64,000 nucleotides of DNA from Streptomyces sp. HB132 (GTDB lineage: Bacteria; Actinomycetota; Actinomycetes; Streptomycetales; Streptomycetaceae): NCBI RefSeq assembly GCF_016909575.1, contig NZ_JAFBGA010000010.1:178545-242544 (forward strand). Reading direction: 5' to 3'. Positions within the stretch are counted from its first letter, which is position 1, and every line of letters begins with the position of its first letter. The notes beneath the pieces are model-generated. The model was not told where the DNA came from. It ran no database searches and saw nothing but the letters and a program-made list of their open reading frames with translations. Both the position numbers and the translations under genes were made by a program. Shown one piece after another: positions 60,523 through 64,000 of the stretch.

Positions 60523-60528
60523 CGCCGG

Positions 60529-61152
60529 TCAGGCGATCGCGTTGAACAGCTTCTCCGGAAGGGCCATGTTCAGCGCGGTGACGACCGGCTTGTCGTGTTC
60601 CGTGCCGAGGCGGGAGACCGCCCCCGTGGCGAGCTGGAAGAGCGCCCCGCTCGCGGGCGTGAGTCGCAGGTAGCGTGCGGTGAGCACACGCAGGAAGTGC
60701 GAGTGGGCGACCAGCGCGATGTCGGCCTCGCCGAGACGGGACGCCGCCGCACGGACCTCCGCAAGGATCCGGTCCGCCCGGTCCCCCACCTCCTGCGGGC
60801 TCTCCCCCGGGTGCTCCTCGGGGCCTGCGGCGACTCCGTCGGTCCAGAGGTTCCAGTCGGGGCGGGTGCGGCGGATCTCGACCGTGGTGATGCCTTCGTA
60901 CGCCCCGTAGTCCCACTCCCGCAGATCCGGTGTCTCGCGGGGCGCCGTCAGTCCCGCGAGTTCGGCGGTGCGGCGGGAGCGCAGGAAGGGGCTGACCAGG
61001 GTGAGGCCGATCTCCCGTTCCGCGAGGAGCGGCACGAGGGCACGGGCCTGACGCTCCCCGAGTTCGGTCAGGGGCAGGTCGGTCCAGCTCGTGTGCTGCC
61101 CGGACCGGGACCACTCGGTCTCGCCGTGCCGGATCAGGATCAACTCGCCCAT
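60529..61152 (-). CDS. Histidine phosphatase family protein
   Basis: A 207-residue phosphatase/mutase-like protein. The phosphorylated histidine is in LILIRHGETEWS (His9), followed by SWTDLPLTELGERQARAL, the second arginine region SPFLRSRRTAEL, the acid EWDYGAYEG and the second histidine in LVAHSHFLRVLTARYL. Substrate unknown. ATG 61152 follows GGAAG. It converges with the DUF397 gene (6 nt between stops). Confidence 0.93.
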   Translation of the reverse strand: MGELILIRHGETEWSRSGQHTSWTDLPLTELGERQARALVPLLAEREIGLTLVSPFLRSRRTAELAGLTAPRETPDLREWDYGAYEGITTVEIRRTRPDWNLWTDGVAAGPEEHPGESPQEVGDRADRILAEVRAAASRLGEADIALVAHSHFLRVLTARYLRLTPASGALFQLATGAVSRLGTEHDKPVVTALNMALPEKLFNAIA

Positions 61153-61322
61153 GGATACTTCCGCTCTGTGCGCCGTATGCGTACGTGTGTGCCACTGGTG
61201 CCAACCTGCCGGCCCACGATCGCATTCCGTCCCGCCGGGCGCGGGACGGCTCGCCCGGGGCGGCCGCCGGACCGGGTGCTCCGGCGGCCTGCCCCGGGTG
61301 CGGGATCAGCGGCTGACGGCCG

Positions 61323-63560
61323 TCAGGCCGGTCCGCCGACGACCGTGACCGTGTAGGGCCGGTCCGTGGCCGTCGTGACGTGGACCTCGCCACCCTCGTA
61401 GGCCACCTCGTACGTGGCCGCCACCGCCCCCGTGCGGTCGGGGACGGTCACCGTGCGGGTGAAGTCGCCCGTGCCGGCGGGGACGAACACGCGGAGTTCG
61501 AGGCCGTCGAGCCACTCGCCGTCCGGACGGGACTCGTCCGCACCCAGTGGCAGGACCGCGCCCTGGCGGACCAGCAGGGGCAGGCTGTCGAAGCCGTGGG
61601 TCTCGCGGCGCCAGGCGGGGCCGGTGACCGTGTCGCCCGTCAGCAGGTGGGTCCAGGTGCCCTCGGGCACGTAGTACTCGACCTCGCCGTCGTCGGTGAA
61701 GACGGGAGCGACCAGGACGTCCGGGCCCAGCAGGTACTCGCGGTCCACCGAGCGGGCGGTCGGGTCGTCCGGGAACTCCAGGAGCAGCGGACGCATCGTC
61801 GGGACGCCCGTGCGGTGCGCCTCGACCGCGACGCCGTACAGGTACGGCATCAGGCGGTGCTTGAGGCGGGTGAACTGCCGTGCCACGTCGACCGCTTCGT
61901 CGCCGAACTCCCACGGCACGCGGTAGGACGACGAGCCGTGCAGCCGGCTGTGCGACGACAGCAGACCGAAGGCGAGCCAGCGCTTGAAGACGGCCGGGTC
62001 GGGAGTGCCCTCGAAGCCGCCGATGTCGTGACTCCAGAAGCCGAAGCCGGACAGGGACAGCGAGAGTCCGCCGCGCAGGGACTCCGCCATGGCCTCGAAG
62101 GAGGACCAGCAGTCGCCGCCCCAGTGGACCGGGTACTGCTGGCCGCCGGCGGCGGCCGAGCGGGCGAAGAGCACCGCCTCGCCCTGACCGCGCTCCTCCT
62201 CCAGGAGCTCGAAGACGGCCTTGTTGTAGAGGTGCGTGTAGTAGTTGTGCATGCGCTCCGTGTCGGAGCCGTCGTGCCAGACGACGTCCGTCGGGATGCG
62301 CTCGCCGAAGTCGGTCTTGAAGCCGTCGACGCCCTGGTCGAGGAGGACCTTCAGCTTGGCCTGGAACCAGGCGGTTGCCTCGGGGTTGGTGAAGTCGACC
62401 AGCGCCATGCCGGCCTGCCACTTGTCCCACTGCCAGATGTCGCCGTCCGGGGTCAGGACGAAGTAGCCCTTCTCCGCGCCCTCTTCGTACAGGGCGCTCT
62501 TCTGCCCGATGTACGGGTTGATCCAGACGCAGATCTTCAGGCCCTTGTCCTTGAGCCGGGCGATCATGCCCTCCGGGTCGGGGAAGACGGCCGGGTCCCA
62601 CTCGAAGTCGCACCACTGGTATTCGCGCATCCAGAAGCAGTCGAAGTGGAAGACGCTCAGCGGGATGCCGCGCTCCGCCATGCCGTCGACGAAGGAGGTG
62701 ACGGTGGCCTCGTCGTAGGAGGTGGTGAAGGAGGTCGTGAGCCAGAGGCCGAACGACCACGCCGGGGGGAGGGCGGGAAGGCCGGTGAGGGCCGCGTACC
62801 GGGAGAGGACGTCCTTCGGCGTGGGGCCGGCGACGACGAAGTACTCCAGTGTCTGGTCCTCGACGCTGAACTGCACCTGGCCGACGGCCTCGGAGCCGAC
62901 CTCGAAGGAGACCTTGCCGGGGTGGTTGACGAAGACACCGTAGCCGCGGGAGGAGAGGTAGAACGGGATGTTCTTGTAGGCCTGCTCGCTGCTGGTGCCG
63001 CCGTCGGCCTGCCACATGTCGACGGTCTGGCCGTTCTTCACGTACGGCGTGAACCGCTCACCGAGGCCGTGGACGGTCTCACCGACACCGAGGGCGAGCT
63101 GGGCGAACATGTGGTGGCTGCCGTCGTCGACGGTGGCGAACGCGCTGCCCTTACGGCCGGCGGAGGTCAGGGTCCGGCCGTCCGCGTCGAGGAACTCCAG
63201 CCCGAAGGTGCCCTCGGTGGGGAGCCGCAGGGTCAGCGGGCCGCTGGTCAGCTCGGCGGTCGCACCCTCGGTCCGGGTCGTGGCGGAGGACCGCGTCGCG
63301 GCACCCGGCAGTTCGAAGTCGGGGCCCTTGCGACGCTTGCCGGCGTGGTGGGTGAGGCGCACCGCGATGACGCCCTCGGCGGGGGCGTGGGCCTCCACGG
63401 TGATCAGCGGGGCGTTCAGCGTGTCGCCGCGGCGCTCGACGCGCTTGACGGCGGCGTAGGCGGCGAGTCGGTCGTCGTCGAGGCGGACATCGCGGACTTC
63501 CGTGGCGTACGAGGCGTGCACACCACTGCGCATCTGCCAGAAGCCGTCGGTGAACTTCAT
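61323..63560 (-). CDS. yicI: GH31 alpha-xylosidase (YicI type)
   Basis: A 745-residue intracellular GH31 enzyme that removes alpha-linked xylose, for example isoprimeverose from xyloglucan. The N-terminal beta domain (1-245) has VGETVHGLGERFTPYVKNGQ and TSSEQAYKNIPFYLSSRGYGVFVNHP. The barrel holds WSFGLWLTTSFTTSYDE, FHFDCFWMREYQWCDFEWD, the nucleophile in GFKTDFGERIP and the acid/base in VHWGGDCWSSFEAM. These motifs match E. coli YicI rather than alpha-glucosidases. ATG 63560 (MKFTDGFWQMR) is the typical YicI start, with AAGGACC upstream. It is divergent from xylA. Confidence 0.93.
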   Translation of the reverse strand: MKFTDGFWQMRSGVHASYATEVRDVRLDDDRLAAYAAVKRVERRGDTLNAPLITVEAHAPAEGVIAVRLTHHAGKRRKGPDFELPGAATRSSATTRTEGATAELTSGPLTLRLPTEGTFGLEFLDADGRTLTSAGRKGSAFATVDDGSHHMFAQLALGVGETVHGLGERFTPYVKNGQTVDMWQADGGTSSEQAYKNIPFYLSSRGYGVFVNHPGKVSFEVGSEAVGQVQFSVEDQTLEYFVVAGPTPKDVLSRYAALTGLPALPPAWSFGLWLTTSFTTSYDEATVTSFVDGMAERGIPLSVFHFDCFWMREYQWCDFEWDPAVFPDPEGMIARLKDKGLKICVWINPYIGQKSALYEEGAEKGYFVLTPDGDIWQWDKWQAGMALVDFTNPEATAWFQAKLKVLLDQGVDGFKTDFGERIPTDVVWHDGSDTERMHNYYTHLYNKAVFELLEEERGQGEAVLFARSAAAGGQQYPVHWGGDCWSSFEAMAESLRGGLSLSLSGFGFWSHDIGGFEGTPDPAVFKRWLAFGLLSSHSRLHGSSSYRVPWEFGDEAVDVARQFTRLKHRLMPYLYGVAVEAHRTGVPTMRPLLLEFPDDPTARSVDREYLLGPDVLVAPVFTDDGEVEYYVPEGTWTHLLTGDTVTGPAWRRETHGFDSLPLLVRQGAVLPLGADESRPDGEWLDGLELRVFVPAGTGDFTRTVTVPDRTGAVAATYEVAYEGGEVHVTTATDRPYTVTVVGGPA

Positions 63561-63884
63561 GGGGGTGGTCCTTAGCCGATCAGGAGGTGCTGGGCGGGAC
63601 GTCAGGGCGCCTGCGGCAAGCGCGGCTGCGGGTCCTCTCGGTTTTGATCGTACACAAAACAAATGTGACGGCCAGAGCGGTAAGGCGACGGGAATTTCCG
63701 GATTGCCCCGAAGGCCGAGCAACAGGAAGCGGCATCGGATCTGCCATGTTGGCGCCACGTGATCGACACGTCACGGAAATGGTCTAGAAACCATGAGCGG
63801 GATGGCGTATTAGTACTGCAAGCAAACAAATTGGCTGGTCGGGCGCATCGCCGCCTGGGCCTGACGTCGACAAGAGGCTGTGCA
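63561..63884. promoter_or_regulatory. 324-bp divergent control region of yicI and xylA
   Basis: No gene is seen; both strands are relatively A/T-rich. AAACAAAT occurs at 63657-63664, just upstream of a possible yicI -10 (TACGAT on the minus strand), and again at 63824-63831, just after a possible xylA -10 (TATTAG near 63808). An inverted repeat ATGGT-CTAGAA-ACCAT lies at 63779-63794. The repeats may be operators for a xylose-responsive regulator. Confidence 0.5.
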
Positions 63885-64000
63885 ATGTCGGACCGCTTCA
63901 CTCCCACCCCTGCGGACAGGTTCACCTTCGGTCTGTGGACCGTGGGCTGGCGTGGCAACGACCCGTTCGGGGACGCGACGCGTCCCGCGCTGGACCCGGT
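63885..64000 (+). CDS. xylA: Xylose isomerase, N-terminal part (runs off right edge)
   Basis: Only 38 residues are in the window: MSDRFTPTPADRFTFGLWTV, then GWRGNDPFGDATRPALDPV. This is the unmistakable start of actinobacterial xylose isomerase, which converts xylose to xylulose. ATG 63885 has AGAGG upstream. It is divergent from the alpha-xylosidase, so the pair links release and use of xylose. Confidence 0.96.
   Translation, partial: MSDRFTPTPADRFTFGLWTVGWRGNDPFGDATRPALDP

Noticed and set aside
63779..63794. A second DasR element (ATGGTCTAGAAACCAT) before xylA
   Set aside because: The left half fits dre but the right half is shifted by two bases, so it is reported only as an inverted repeat.
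1..64000. CRISPR arrays, tRNA or rRNA genes, insertion sequences, prophage genes
   Set aside because: No regularly spaced repeats, no cloverleaf with conserved T-loop, and no transposase, integrase or phage structural motif was found by eye on either strand.

Overview
The window is high-GC actinobacterial chromosome, almost certainly Streptomyces. Codon use is strongly G/C-ending, GTG and TTG starts are common, and gene order matches the S. coelicolor neighbourhood of murC, hemE, whiI, fadAB, dxs, xylFGH, rok7B7 and ngcEFG as I know it. No rRNA, tRNA, CRISPR array, prophage or insertion sequence was seen. About 58 protein genes are supported, two of them cut by the window edges (msrB on the left, xylA on the right).

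Layout. 1-4.7 kb: msrB-murC, a small stress-like protein, a RibD-C reductase, zapE and an OsmC peroxidase. 4.8-10.7 kb: exported enzymes (PhoX-type phosphatase, a frameshifted polysaccharide deacetylase lipoprotein, a GH43-like hydrolase), a zinc-ribbon miniprotein, an AIM24 protein and a Pth2-type hydrolase. 11.4-14.6 kb: a DUF692 (MNIO) enzyme translationally coupled to a membrane protein with a Cys/Gly/Ser-rich tail, then a second, tail-less membrane protein of the same family. 14.9-20.7 kb: haem genes hemQ, cgoX and hemE of the coproporphyrin-dependent route, with a DUF4349 lipoprotein and a CoA-disulfide-reductase-like flavoprotein between them. 20.8-27.4 kb: DUF3000, the sporulation regulator whiI, ribonuclease D, and fadA-fadB for beta-oxidation.

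27.5-37.5 kb is a cell-wall glycopolymer region. It has a secreted propeller-like protein, a membrane-embedded CDP-alditol phosphotransferase, a fused cytidylyltransferase-reductase that probably makes CDP-ribitol, a large GT4 glycosyltransferase, and an LCP ligase that would attach the polymer to peptidoglycan. 37.5-41.1 kb carries an APC permease and dxs. 41.3-51.1 kb is a sugar-uptake block: xylFGH, the ROK regulator rok7B7 and ngcEFG for N-acetylglucosamine/chitobiose. A TetR/reductase pair lies between rok7B7 and ngcEFG. 51.6-64 kb is polysaccharide use and surface biology: GH92 alpha-mannosidase, a class F sortase with a probable surface partner, a signal-peptidase homologue lacking its catalytic dyad, a CebR-controlled LPMO, an XRE/DUF397 pair, a GH31 alpha-xylosidase and divergent xylA.

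The main lead is the DUF692/TIGR04222 operon. A likely peptide-modifying iron enzyme is coupled to a membrane protein whose last 65 residues hold eight evenly spaced cysteines, so the tail may be its substrate. Other leads are the dead signal-peptidase homologue, a shared LacI/ROK-like palindrome before xylF and the mannosidase gene, a DasR-like site over the ngcE promoter, a perfect CebR box, and the polymer locus.
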